Below are positions 15,094-23,944 of a stretch of DNA of 34,218 nucleotides, piece by piece (the first letter of the stretch is position 1; every line of letters starts with the position of its first letter). The position numbers and the translations under genes were made by a program. The notes below the pieces were generated by a model. It did not search any database, had not been told where the DNA came from, and saw nothing but the letters and a program-made list of their open reading frames with translations. The DNA lies in IMG/VR virus record IMGVR_UViG_3300030430_001978, positions 1 to 34,218 of that record. One strand, given 5' to 3'. This stretch comes from a virus.

Positions 15094-15840
15094 TTATAGA
15101 TTGTCTTCTTGTTTTACTTTAACGTCTCCAGCTTTTGCAGCAACCATAAAGTCTTTAGCTTGTAATGCAATAGATTTTTCTGAACCTGTTATTTGCTCAA
15201 GTTGTGTTACATTAAAACCAAACCACGTTCCTTTATCATTACTCAACTCAGTAGTAGTTAGTAAATATTTAAAAGCGAACATTGGTGCTGGAACAGATAC
15301 ACCTGCAGAGTTTTGTATCTTAGACATACGTAAAATAGTATTCCATTTACGAGCAACACCTAATTGGCTCCTACTAAAACTAAGAACACATTGTTGTGGA
15401 CCATCTTTTTCATCAAGTAATAATATAAAAAACTGTGCAGTTTCGTCTATGGTATTACCATTTTCTAAATATAATACACCTTGATCGCTTTTTTTACATT
15501 GGCGAACAATGTCTGCATCATGGTCAGCAGTAACTAAACCACCACCTTTTTCTCTAGGTATCCACTCAAGATATCTTTTGTTATAGCTACATGGAATAAT
15601 TTTTACTCCTTTTTCACCATCATATATAGCATTAGTAACAGTGTTATATAACATTCCTACTTCTGCCCCCTCAACGTACTCTGGTGCACGTTTATTAACT
15701 TGTGGTGACATAGCTTGTAATACCCTTATAAATGGTATAGCTAAGTCATCACTTGTAACGTTCTCGAGTCCGGTACCTGCACTTAACAGATCATCATCAA
15801 AAACTGCTACATCTGTGCTTTTTTTACTTTCTTCAGACAT
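15094..15840 (-). CDS. Conserved phage replication accessory (possible ssDNA-binding) protein
   Basis: A 248-residue protein with an acidic N-terminus, then a conserved block (DLAIPFIRVLQAMSPQV, EVGMLYNTVT, KIIPCSYNKRYLEWIPR, FSRSQLGVARKWNTI) that I know from many phage replication modules. In those modules it occupies the slot of a gp2.5-like single-stranded DNA-binding protein. No OB-fold can be demonstrated by eye, so ssDNA binding is inferred from position between coiled-coil and primase genes. A strong AAAGAAAGGAGG site suggests abundant expression, which would fit an SSB. Confidence 0.55.
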   Translation of the reverse strand: MSEESKKSTDVAVFDDDLLSAGTGLENVTSDDLAIPFIRVLQAMSPQVNKRAPEYVEGAEVGMLYNTVTNAIYDGEKGVKIIPCSYNKRYLEWIPREKGGGLVTADHDADIVRQCKKSDQGVLYLENGNTIDETAQFFILLLDEKDGPQQCVLSFSRSQLGVARKWNTILRMSKIQNSAGVSVPAPMFAFKYLLTTTELSNDKGTWFGFNVTQLEQITGSEKSIALQAKDFMVAAKAGDVKVKQEDNL

Positions 15841-15854
15841 AAATCCTCCTTTCT

Positions 15855-16427
15855 TTAAGATATTTTAGCACGACTACCAATAAAAAGACCAAACGTTTCA
15901 TTAGGAATGTCACCATTACCATTTTGTATTTGTTCTTTTACCCAAGCTTTTAACGTGGAAGGGTGTACACCTTTATTATTATAAGGGGTAAAACCCATTG
16001 CACGGAGATTATTGTAAACTGATTCAGCATCAATAGATTGATCTTTGCCAAATTTTACACCTACCTCATGTTTTATAATGTCACCAAAACCATTTTTCTC
16101 TAACCAATCAAAAGCTTCTTCTGAATTAGCTTTAGAAATATGTGCATTATAAAAATCTTCTATAACGATTTTTACACCGTTATTTAATTTAATTTCACTA
16201 AATCCGACCTCAGCCATTTTTTCTGGCAACTGCCTTTCTTTAATATCTCTAAGGGTTTCTTTAGCGTTGTTAAGTCTTTCTGTTAGTAATTCGACTACTT
16301 TTTCTGCCTCTACCTGACGTTGAGCTAATTCGGATACACCTTTCATCTCATCATCTGTAGTAGCATTTTTCCAGTCGACTTCTTTATCGAAAAACTCAGC
16401 AGTTAATTTATCATTCGATTCCTTCAC
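15855..16427 (-). CDS. Conserved phage protein with N-terminal coiled coil (190 aa)
   Basis: Residues about 30-65 form a heptad-like helix (QRQVEAEKVVELLTERL onward). A conserved domain follows with LPEKMAEVGFSEIKL, the helix EEAFDWLEKNGFGDII, KHEVGVKFG and a final VHPSTLKAWVKEQI. This family recurs next to primase, recombination and SSB-like genes in phages but has no established function. It overlaps the preceding 114-residue gene by 17 bases and is in the replication operon. Confidence 0.6.
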   Translation of the reverse strand: MKESNDKLTAEFFDKEVDWKNATTDDEMKGVSELAQRQVEAEKVVELLTERLNNAKETLRDIKERQLPEKMAEVGFSEIKLNNGVKIVIEDFYNAHISKANSEEAFDWLEKNGFGDIIKHEVGVKFGKDQSIDAESVYNNLRAMGFTPYNNKGVHPSTLKAWVKEQIQNGNGDIPNETFGLFIGSRAKIS

Positions 16428-16755
16428 TTAAATCCTCCTTTGCATTTAGATCTAATGACACAGGATAATAAACTTGCGTTTCTCTATCCCATTTTAACAC
16501 TTTAAACTTATCAAACTTTTGTGCAATAATCGCACAACATACTCCAATAGCAGATGGATCACCTATTAATAATAAATAATCTTCTTCAGGATTAAATTTA
16601 GTAAGTTTATTTTTAAGTTTTCTAATAACAGGAATACTACTAAACATGATATTAGTATTCGCAGGTAGTAATACATTTAAATTACCAAAAGAAGTTGCTT
16701 TTAATATGTTTTTTCCAGGAGTTTCCTGAACTACATATACATAATTATCTTTCAT
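16411..16755 (-). CDS. Conserved-type hypothetical protein (114 aa), head of replication operon
   Basis: A 114-residue alpha/beta protein with a central DYLLLIGDPSAIGVCCAII segment and a LKWDRETQVYYPV strand near the end. I know similar short proteins from marine phages but no function. It is the first gene of the minus-strand replication run, downstream of the promoter-like element at 16794-16828, with an AGAAAGGTAG ribosome site. Confidence 0.6.
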   Translation of the reverse strand: MKDNYVYVVQETPGKNILKATSFGNLNVLLPANTNIMFSSIPVIRKLKNKLTKFNPEEDYLLLIGDPSAIGVCCAIIAQKFDKFKVLKWDRETQVYYPVSLDLNAKEDLSEGIE

Positions 16756-16793
16756 TCTTTCTACCTTTCTTTAGTTATTAATTAAGCTTTATA

Positions 16794-16828
16794 AAGATAT
16801 AAAAAAATTATAGCAAAGTAAAGCGTCT
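16794..16828 (-). promoter_or_regulatory. Promoter/operator-like element, copy 6, for the replication operon
   Basis: Minus-strand GACGCTTTACT lacks the left half of the dyad but keeps CGCTTTACT. TTTACT (16817-16822), 17 bases and TATCTT (16794-16799, four of six) follow. A TATAAT also occurs within the spacer. It faces away from the plus-strand SNF2 gene. Confidence 0.5.
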
Positions 16829-16934
16829 TTTAATTTTTTATAGTAAAATATATTTGTGTAAATAAAGTTTTGGGGTATCTTTGGATACATATCTTATATC
16901 TCAATTTATATTAAAAACCCCCTAGAGAGAAGAA
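16829..16934 (+). promoter_or_regulatory. Regulatory leader of the SNF2 helicase gene
   Basis: The AT-rich half of the divergent gap. It contains a small dyad, GTATC-TTTG-GATAC (16875-16888). A possible TTGGAT (16881-16886) lies about 20 bases from TATATT (16907-16912); spacing is poor, so the promoter is tentative. The ribosome site before ATG is weak (GAGAGAAG). Confidence 0.3.
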
Positions 16935-18371
16935 ATGTATAAATTTAAAACTGTTCCTTATGAACATCAATATACAGCTTTAAAAAATAGTTGGAATAAA
17001 CCCTCTTTTGCTTATTTTATGGAGATGGGAACTGGTAAATCTAAAGTACTAATAGACAATATAGCCTTACTTTATGATAGAGGAGCAATAAATACAGCAG
17101 TAATCGTAGCTCCAAAAGGTGTGTACTTAAACTGGGTTAATAAAGAAATACCTAATCATATGCCAGACCATGTAGAAGTTTATACAGCTCTATGGAAAGC
17201 CTCACCAACTAAAAGAAAAAAAGATGCTTTATTAAAATTATTTACAGAACAAGATAAATTAAGAATTTTAATAATAAACGTAGAAGCTTTTTCATCACAA
17301 AAAGGTAAAACGTTTACAGAAAAATTTGTTAGATCAACTAATTGTTTATTAGCAATAGATGAAAGTACAACTATAAAAAATCCAAAAGCTAACAGAACTA
17401 AAAATTTATTAAAAATTAGTGATGAAGCAAAATTTAAAAGAATATTAACAGGGTTTCCTATTACCAAATCACCTATGGATTTTTATACACAGTTTAAATT
17501 TTTAGATGTTAATATATTAGGTTATCAATCTTTTTATGCTTTCCAAAACCATTTTGCAGAGATCATTCAAAGGTCAATAGGGTCACATAGCTTTCGTGAA
17601 GTTAAAAGTTTTCGCAACTTAGACGAACTAAAGAAGCTTACAAAAGCATATAGTTATCGTGTTTTAAAGAAAGAGTGCTTAGATCTACCAGATAAAATTT
17701 ATAATAAGCATTATGTAGATTTAACACCTGAACAAGATAAATTATATAAACAAATGAAAAAAGATGCCATAGCTGAATTAGAAGAACTAGAAACAGTAAC
17801 AGCTAATTCAGTTATGACTCAACTATTAAGATTACATACTATGATATGTGGTTTCGTAAAAACGGATAATGATAATATTGTAGATATTAAAAACAATAGA
17901 TTAGATTCATTATTAGAGTTAGTTTCATATAATGACGATAAAGTAATAATATGGGCTAATTATGTGCATAATATAAAATCCATAAAACAAGCTTTAGAAA
18001 AAATCTATGGTGGGGGTAGTGTTGTTACTTATTATGGTGGAACAGCATTAGATGATAGAAAACAAGCTATAGAATTATTTCAATCGAACGATAATAACGT
18101 TAGGTTTTTTGTAGGTAATCAAATGACTGCAGGTTATGGCATAACATTAACTAATGCTAATCAAGTTATTTATTATTCTAATAGTTTTGATTTAGAAAAA
18201 AGATTACAGTCTGAAGATCGTGCCCATCGGATAGGACAAATTAATAAAGTAACGTATTATGATTTAACAGCTAAAGATACGATAGATGAAAAAATTGTAA
18301 AAACTTTATGTTCTAAATTAGATCTAGCTCAACAAGTATTAGGGGATGGATATCAATCTTGGTTAAATTAA
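16935..18371 (+). CDS. SNF2-type DEAD/DEAH helicase-like ATPase
   Basis: A 478-residue superfamily 2 protein of the SNF2 group and the only plus-strand gene. Walker A MGTGKSKVLI (residues 31-40), motif Ia VIVAPKGVYLNWV, Walker B IDEST (141-145), motif III LTGFPITKSPMDFY, and in the second domain VIIWANY, a YYGGTALDDR segment, ATPase motif V (GYGITLTNANQVIYY) and motif VI SEDRAHRIGQ. These enzymes translocate on double-stranded DNA. In phages they are proposed to aid branch migration, replication restart or clearing of bound proteins. The isolated orientation suggests separate regulation. No nuclease domain is fused. Confidence 0.9.
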   Translation: MYKFKTVPYEHQYTALKNSWNKPSFAYFMEMGTGKSKVLIDNIALLYDRGAINTAVIVAPKGVYLNWVNKEIPNHMPDHVEVYTALWKASPTKRKKDALLKLFTEQDKLRILIINVEAFSSQKGKTFTEKFVRSTNCLLAIDESTTIKNPKANRTKNLLKISDEAKFKRILTGFPITKSPMDFYTQFKFLDVNILGYQSFYAFQNHFAEIIQRSIGSHSFREVKSFRNLDELKKLTKAYSYRVLKKECLDLPDKIYNKHYVDLTPEQDKLYKQMKKDAIAELEELETVTANSVMTQLLRLHTMICGFVKTDNDNIVDIKNNRLDSLLELVSYNDDKVIIWANYVHNIKSIKQALEKIYGGGSVVTYYGGTALDDRKQAIELFQSNDNNVRFFVGNQMTAGYGITLTNANQVIYYSNSFDLEKRLQSEDRAHRIGQINKVTYYDLTAKDTIDEKIVKTLCSKLDLAQQVLGDGYQSWLN

Positions 18372-18374
18372 CCA
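18360..18374. repeat. Palindrome containing both convergent stop codons
   Basis: TGGTTAA-A-TTAACCA is a 7-bp inverted repeat around one base. It includes the TAA of the SNF2 gene (18369-18371) and the TAA of the minus-strand late gene (18370-18368). With no T-run it is at most a weak bidirectional terminator. Confidence 0.5.
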
Positions 18375-19150
18375 CCAATACCACCACCTAGTGGCGGTAT
18401 AACATTTTCTAAATTAATAATCCCTGCTATATCATTTAAAAAATCTATTTTACTACCCTGTATAGCATCAAATATACCACCCTCACCAGTAGTAATATTT
18501 GCAAACTGTTCTTGATCTCTAATATCTTCACTTAGGGGCATAGTCATATCTGGTGATGTACCACGACCTTCGATAGGTCTAACCATATCTGTAGATTCTA
18601 CTCCTTCAGGAAAGGTAGGTATTTTTTGATTTAATGCATCCATAATCGTTAACCTGTATGGATCAAAACCAAACCCAAGTTGAGGAAAAAATGATGCTCT
18701 TTGTCCCTGTATAAGTCTTAATAAAGGACTAGGCATTTGCCTGATTAAATCTTTAGTTTGTTGTTCTTTTGTAGGTGGCTCAGGGTCTAATATTCTAGGC
18801 TCACCAAACATTTGATTACTAGGTAATATACCTCCTGTCTGCATACCCATAACGTTATTAAAATCAGCAGTTGCTTCCATTAATTCATTTAATCTGTTTT
18901 TTGAATCACGTATTTTGTTATTAGTAAAATTACCCACATCTATATCATAAACTGTTGGATTATCTTTTTTTGATGCTTTTTTTATACTAGTTATTTTTAA
19001 ATCTATTTCTTTTAAATTATCACGTATACCCATACCTTCTCTCATAATATCTTGATTAGGCATACTATCTAATTTATTGCCAAGCATATTTGTTTTCTTA
19101 CTAAGAGAAAAAATACCGTCTTCTATATTTTTAATATCGTCTAATATCAT
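18368..19150 (-). CDS. Late structural-region protein (260 aa), unknown
   Basis: A 260-residue protein with an N-terminal helical, coiled-coil-like half (DDIKNIEDGIFSLSKKTNML through about residue 95) and a Pro/Gly-rich C-terminal half without a hydrophobic core. The end is very Gly-rich (PPLGGGIGG). It starts inside the end of the 1018-residue gene (four-base overlap) and is the last gene of the late run. A virion-associated or ejection-complex role follows from position only. Confidence 0.55.
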   Translation of the reverse strand: MILDDIKNIEDGIFSLSKKTNMLGNKLDSMPNQDIMREGMGIRDNLKEIDLKITSIKKASKKDNPTVYDIDVGNFTNNKIRDSKNRLNELMEATADFNNVMGMQTGGILPSNQMFGEPRILDPEPPTKEQQTKDLIRQMPSPLLRLIQGQRASFFPQLGFGFDPYRLTIMDALNQKIPTFPEGVESTDMVRPIEGRGTSPDMTMPLSEDIRDQEQFANITTGEGGIFDAIQGSKIDFLNDIAGIINLENVIPPLGGGIGG

Positions 19151-22100
19151 TCTGCTAACAACCTTACTTCATCTGGTATTTCGTCATCACTCATTATATC
19201 CTCATAATTACGTGCATATAAAGCCCCAATCGGTGTTGCTCTTTTAATATTTTTAAAAGTATTAAATCTATTTTTAATAAAACTATCTAATAGTTCTTCG
19301 TCTAAAATCATATTATTTAAAGTTCTAAAACCTCTTTCTAATTGAATTTTATCATAAATTCTAAATTTTACACTTATAGGGTTTAATGGACCTAAAATAC
19401 CTTGTGCAGCTTGTTGTCCTTCTGAGAAAGGTGTAGTTACTGTACGCACTATTTCTTTTGCATTATTTCGTGCTTCTCGTGATATTTTATTTTGAATTTG
19501 TTTGTTCGAAAATTGTATTGTATCTGCTAATTTTTTTAAATTTGTAATATATTTTGGGTCAAAAAATAAATTATAAGATTTTTCAAAATTAGGGTCTTGT
19601 ATTATATTAATTAAAGAATCACCATCTATAACTGGACCATAAAAAGGATCTTGTTTTGTTATGTCCCTTAATATAATCTGTCTTAAATGATGTTGAAACT
19701 CGTTTTTAAGTTCTGGACTTTGATTTAAGAATTTTACTAATTGTCTTCTTTTAGCAGTTAATTGAATTAAATTTTCATCAGTTGTGCCTTTAAATATTTT
19801 ATAAATATTTGTTATTACTTCATCATCACCGCCTGTAAATATATTAAATCTTTCATCTATTGCTTTTAAGGCATTTTCATAATTTATTTTAGCTTTTGCA
19901 ACATTATCTAAATCACGTGCTGCAATTCTAAAAGCACGTTGGTCTGTTTTAGTAGGGTATAATTTTTTAAATATACCGTTATGTAATTCTAAAAAGTCAT
20001 CAACAGCTTTTGCTCTATTAGGTATATCAGAATTTGCTATTACGTTTTTCAATCTTTCACCAAACGAAAATCTTAAATCGGTTATTAAGTTTTCATCCCC
20101 AAGTTTTAATAAATCATAAATATCATCGAAATATTCATTCGCTCTCGCACCTCTTACACTTTTGTTTAAAGTCATATCAAAAAGTTGTGATGGTAATATT
20201 CTTTTTTGTTTTATTTCGCTAATAAATTGTTTTCTTGCTAAATCATTAGCCTGTTTGTATGTATTATTTGCAAAACTCCAAGCTTCGCTAGGTAAATATT
20301 GTTCACCTCTTATTGGTATTGTATTACCTGTTTCATCAGCTAATTTTAAAGAAGATTGTATATCCTTATCAATAGCTTTTATCATTTGGTTTATTTCTCT
20401 TACATCTAACTCTATATCTTTTTTTCCACCTTTTGCTTGATTTAAAAATTTTCTAGTTGCAATTAATTCTTTTAAATCTAAAGGCGGTGCAAATCTACCA
20501 TCAGGTGATCTGTTTTTTAATCTTAATAGTAAACCTTGTGCTTCTTTTGGATTATCAAAAACCCTAGATACAAAACTAGGTTCATCTAAAGCTTTGAATA
20601 ATGATTTTTCTCCTGGATCGTCTATAAATTTTGAAATAACTTTTACAATTTCATTTTGTTTTGCTGGTAATACACCAACTGCATTTTTAACACTTTCGAA
20701 AATATCATCACTTTGTTTTAAGGCATTTTGTAATAGAGTATTTAATACTGTGTCTCCATCTGTTAATTCATCAACAGATTTATTTGTAATATTCATTAGA
20801 TTAAAACCTAAATCACCTGCTGCACCTCGATAGCCATCTAAGTTTTTAACACTTGTACCAGCAACACTTCGAGAGAGTTGATAACTTTGTAAAACTCTGT
20901 CTTTTAATCTTTTTGATTTTTCCCCTGCGAGTTCTTTAAAAGCTTTAGCTAAATCATCTATACTTTTATTAGCGACATCTAACCCAAACTCATCAGCAAC
21001 TTGTTCAGCAAATTTAAATATACTTTCATTATTATCTCTATTTAATTTATCGTATGAATCTTTTATTAATTGACTTGCACCGGGAGCGTTAATTAATTCT
21101 TCTTCTAACACTAATAATTCAGGACTTCGTAATCTTTGCCCTAATGTAGGTTTAAATCCCGGTATGTCAGATTTCGGTATATCAATATCTGAGGCATCTT
21201 TTTTAGCTTTTTCAACTATTCTATTAATTTCGTTAAGGACTTCATTCGGGATTTTACCCTCATTAAATGCCCTATATATACCTGCTGAAAACGAGCCTAT
21301 TAAATTAAATGCTGCTGTGCCAGCCCCTGCTAAAGCTGCTGGTTGAATAGATTCCTCCATAAAATCAGTAAATGACTTATCTTGATTTAAACCAAATAAT
21401 TGTTGACCTACGTATAATTTACCTAATTCACCAACGTATGTTGCAAATCCTGACGCTACAGCAGTTGTGCCACCACTAAGAACTTTTCCTACAGTATTTT
21501 TAGGTAATGCTCCTAGCCTTTGTGTTAATACAATCTGTGTGGCAATATCTAAACTTAATGGTAAAGCTTCTTCACCAATAAATTCTATTATATCCCCTGC
21601 ATCAGCTCCCGGACGATTAAATGCAACTAATTGATCACCTTTATTAGCTTGAAAGGCAACACCTACGCCTTCGATATCTTCCATGTAATATGGCTCTTTA
21701 CCAATTTGTTCTGTAATTAATTTTTTAGTATCTTCAAAAGATAAATTACGTGACCCAAACCCAGCTTTAAACCTTCTTAATAAATCTCCACCAGTTGTAT
21801 TTACATCAACGCCTATATCAGCAGCTTTCCGTAATTTTTCTTCATCATCTAAAAAACCCCCTACGCCACCAAAAAAATTAGAATAAGCATTTAATAAATC
21901 TTTTGTATCAAAAATTGACGGTCCAAGCTTTACACCTACAGGCAGTTTTTCTGCTACTTTTTCAAATCCAGATCCAACACCTTTTAAAACTTTACCAGTT
22001 TTTTGTATAGAGCTTTGAAATGTTGTTGGGTCGTAATCTAATGGTGTTCTAGGAACTTCTAATTTTTTAACTATATCATCGTAAGAACTTCGAACTTCTG

Positions 22101-22203
22101 GATTGTCATTAAAAAATTTTTGTTTTTCCTCATCAGATAAAGCTGATATACGTTGTAAAAAATCTGATTCATTTTGATTTAACAGAGTAATAGGTTCAGC
22201 CAT
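19147..22203 (-). CDS. Large internal virion/ejection-type protein (1018 aa)
   Basis: The largest gene in the window. The protein is mostly alpha-helical and charged, with an amphipathic Ala/Gly-rich segment around residues 215-310 (IATQIVLTQRLGALPK, AALAGAGTAAFNLIG) that could insert in membranes. Long helices follow. No lysozyme or transglycosylase catalytic motif was found. Length, composition and position at the end of the late run resemble internal core or ejection proteins (T7 gp15/gp16 position), but no similarity to those can be claimed by eye. It begins one base after the stop of the 579-residue gene. Confidence 0.6.
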   Translation of the reverse strand: MAEPITLLNQNESDFLQRISALSDEEKQKFFNDNPEVRSSYDDIVKKLEVPRTPLDYDPTTFQSSIQKTGKVLKGVGSGFEKVAEKLPVGVKLGPSIFDTKDLLNAYSNFFGGVGGFLDDEEKLRKAADIGVDVNTTGGDLLRRFKAGFGSRNLSFEDTKKLITEQIGKEPYYMEDIEGVGVAFQANKGDQLVAFNRPGADAGDIIEFIGEEALPLSLDIATQIVLTQRLGALPKNTVGKVLSGGTTAVASGFATYVGELGKLYVGQQLFGLNQDKSFTDFMEESIQPAALAGAGTAAFNLIGSFSAGIYRAFNEGKIPNEVLNEINRIVEKAKKDASDIDIPKSDIPGFKPTLGQRLRSPELLVLEEELINAPGASQLIKDSYDKLNRDNNESIFKFAEQVADEFGLDVANKSIDDLAKAFKELAGEKSKRLKDRVLQSYQLSRSVAGTSVKNLDGYRGAAGDLGFNLMNITNKSVDELTDGDTVLNTLLQNALKQSDDIFESVKNAVGVLPAKQNEIVKVISKFIDDPGEKSLFKALDEPSFVSRVFDNPKEAQGLLLRLKNRSPDGRFAPPLDLKELIATRKFLNQAKGGKKDIELDVREINQMIKAIDKDIQSSLKLADETGNTIPIRGEQYLPSEAWSFANNTYKQANDLARKQFISEIKQKRILPSQLFDMTLNKSVRGARANEYFDDIYDLLKLGDENLITDLRFSFGERLKNVIANSDIPNRAKAVDDFLELHNGIFKKLYPTKTDQRAFRIAARDLDNVAKAKINYENALKAIDERFNIFTGGDDEVITNIYKIFKGTTDENLIQLTAKRRQLVKFLNQSPELKNEFQHHLRQIILRDITKQDPFYGPVIDGDSLINIIQDPNFEKSYNLFFDPKYITNLKKLADTIQFSNKQIQNKISREARNNAKEIVRTVTTPFSEGQQAAQGILGPLNPISVKFRIYDKIQLERGFRTLNNMILDEELLDSFIKNRFNTFKNIKRATPIGALYARNYEDIMSDDEIPDEVRLLAE

Positions 22204-22204
22204 G

Positions 22205-23944
22205 TTACTTGGTGCTCAACTTTATACCTAGTCTTTCTGCAGCCTCCTCAGCAAGTTGAGTAGCAGATTTTTGTTCAACTTCATCGACGTTTTGTGCAGG
22301 TGCAGGAGATAGATCTTGTTGTGATATAATTGGTTCTAAATAAACTTCATATGGTCCTCTTACAGACCCAATAGATCTTCCATAAATACTCGCAAAATTT
22401 AAAAATCTTAAGAATTCACTATAATTTGTACTAGTTTTATTTTTTAATAAAGATGATATAGGACCAGTAAAATCATTTTTAATATCTTCCTCTGTTAAAT
22501 TATTATTATCACGGAAACTTTTTGCAGCCGGACTTAAATATGGGATAGCTGTTCCGCTAACTTCATTTTCAGCTTTAGATAAAGCTCCTGCTGTAAAATT
22601 AATAATTGCTCTAGCAGCACCCTCACGTGTGCTTGTATTAGCACCTATAGTACGTAACGCATTTATAATATCTTTATCTGATACCGCCCTACTTTCTTGA
22701 CCTTTTAATAGTAATGAATAATAAGCTAATTCTAAAAATAATGCTTTATATATGGCATCATTCGCAACGTCCGCTCCAAGTTCAGACCATTTAAAACCTA
22801 TAGCATTGCCATTATCATCTACAGCGTTTTCTAATCCATTTGCTGATGTTGCATTGTTATCTGTCGTGTTTAAATTTGCAAAAAGTTTTTGTGTATTCTT
22901 AAGTTTTTCTTCTTCCTCTTTAGGTAAATTTTTCATTATTAATCTTTCTAAGTTTCTTACCTCAGTTGAGAACTGACCTAGTGCTCCTCTAATACCACCT
23001 GTAAAACCAGCTATATCTGCAGGTGCACTACCTGCTTGTGTAGCTATTTCTAACATTTGGTTTACAGGGGCAATAATATTATTTGCAGCAGAAACTTTAC
23101 TTGCTTGTTCACCAACCTGTTTTAAATATTCTTTATTTCCTGTATTACCACCACCGATACTTAAAAAAGCCTCAGCATCTCCAGTATTATTTACCTGTAA
23201 TACAGCAGCACCGGCAGGTACGAATGTGGCGACACCATCTTCACCCATGACTTTCTTTAATAGTGTTTCTCTACCCTCTCGATCAGTAACTATCTTACCA
23301 GTACCAAAACCTTTTGTTGAAAGATTTATATCATTAGGATCAAAAATATTTACTATTTTTTCTCCAGCTTCGCTATTTTTATCTTCCGCTAATGCTACTT
23401 TTAATAATTCACCGTAAACAAGATCTTTTCTTTTATTTACTGCTTTCCTTACTTCATTTTGTGTTGCTTGTATTGAAGTTTTAGCTTCTCTAAAACCTTG
23501 TTGAAACTGTGGTGATTGACCAGCAGCAATAACTTCTTTTATCAAACCTTTTAAAAAGCCTGAATCTTGTGTGCCTCTAGGGTCTATTTGTGCAGTCAAA
23601 ATATTCGCTATATCATCTATATTACCTAAATTTATATCCTCTCTTGAAATACCGCCTAATATATCATCTATACTTACATCACTTGTAATTTGGTCTAATC
23701 GATTACCAGTTGGTGCAGTTCCTGTTGTCCCAGAAGTAGAAATACTAGCAGCAGGTAAATTAGCTTGTGGTATATTAAAAGTCGGTAATTGTGCTGCTTG
23801 AGGTGATGTAACTCCTGGAAGTTGAACATTAGGTATATTTATAGTATTAATACCTCCTCTAGGTTGTCTTTGAAATGCATCAAGAGGGTATAAACCACCA
23901 GATGATTTAATAATTTTTTCTAATTCACTAAATGGTGTAGACAT
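22205..23944 (-). CDS. Internal virion/structural protein (579 aa)
   Basis: Residues 1-90 are a low-complexity Pro/Ala/Gln/Thr linker with repeated NIP motifs (INIPNVQLPG, FNIPQANLP), then a helical body with several Ala-rich helices. No enzyme motif is seen. ATG and TAA interlock with both neighbours (shared base at 23944), so the genes of this block are expressed together. A virion internal or tail-associated function is inferred from context. Confidence 0.55.
   Translation of the reverse strand: MSTPFSELEKIIKSSGGLYPLDAFQRQPRGGINTINIPNVQLPGVTSPQAAQLPTFNIPQANLPAASISTSGTTGTAPTGNRLDQITSDVSIDDILGGISREDINLGNIDDIANILTAQIDPRGTQDSGFLKGLIKEVIAAGQSPQFQQGFREAKTSIQATQNEVRKAVNKRKDLVYGELLKVALAEDKNSEAGEKIVNIFDPNDINLSTKGFGTGKIVTDREGRETLLKKVMGEDGVATFVPAGAAVLQVNNTGDAEAFLSIGGGNTGNKEYLKQVGEQASKVSAANNIIAPVNQMLEIATQAGSAPADIAGFTGGIRGALGQFSTEVRNLERLIMKNLPKEEEEKLKNTQKLFANLNTTDNNATSANGLENAVDDNGNAIGFKWSELGADVANDAIYKALFLELAYYSLLLKGQESRAVSDKDIINALRTIGANTSTREGAARAIINFTAGALSKAENEVSGTAIPYLSPAAKSFRDNNNLTEEDIKNDFTGPISSLLKNKTSTNYSEFLRFLNFASIYGRSIGSVRGPYEVYLEPIISQQDLSPAPAQNVDEVEQKSATQLAEEAAERLGIKLSTK

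Noticed and set aside
15101-15484. A 127-codon plus-strand open frame
   Set aside because: Lies wholly inside the conserved SSB-like gene with no promoter or Shine-Dalgarno.
18360-18374. Intrinsic terminator between convergent genes
   Set aside because: The stem is AT-rich and no T-run follows in either direction.
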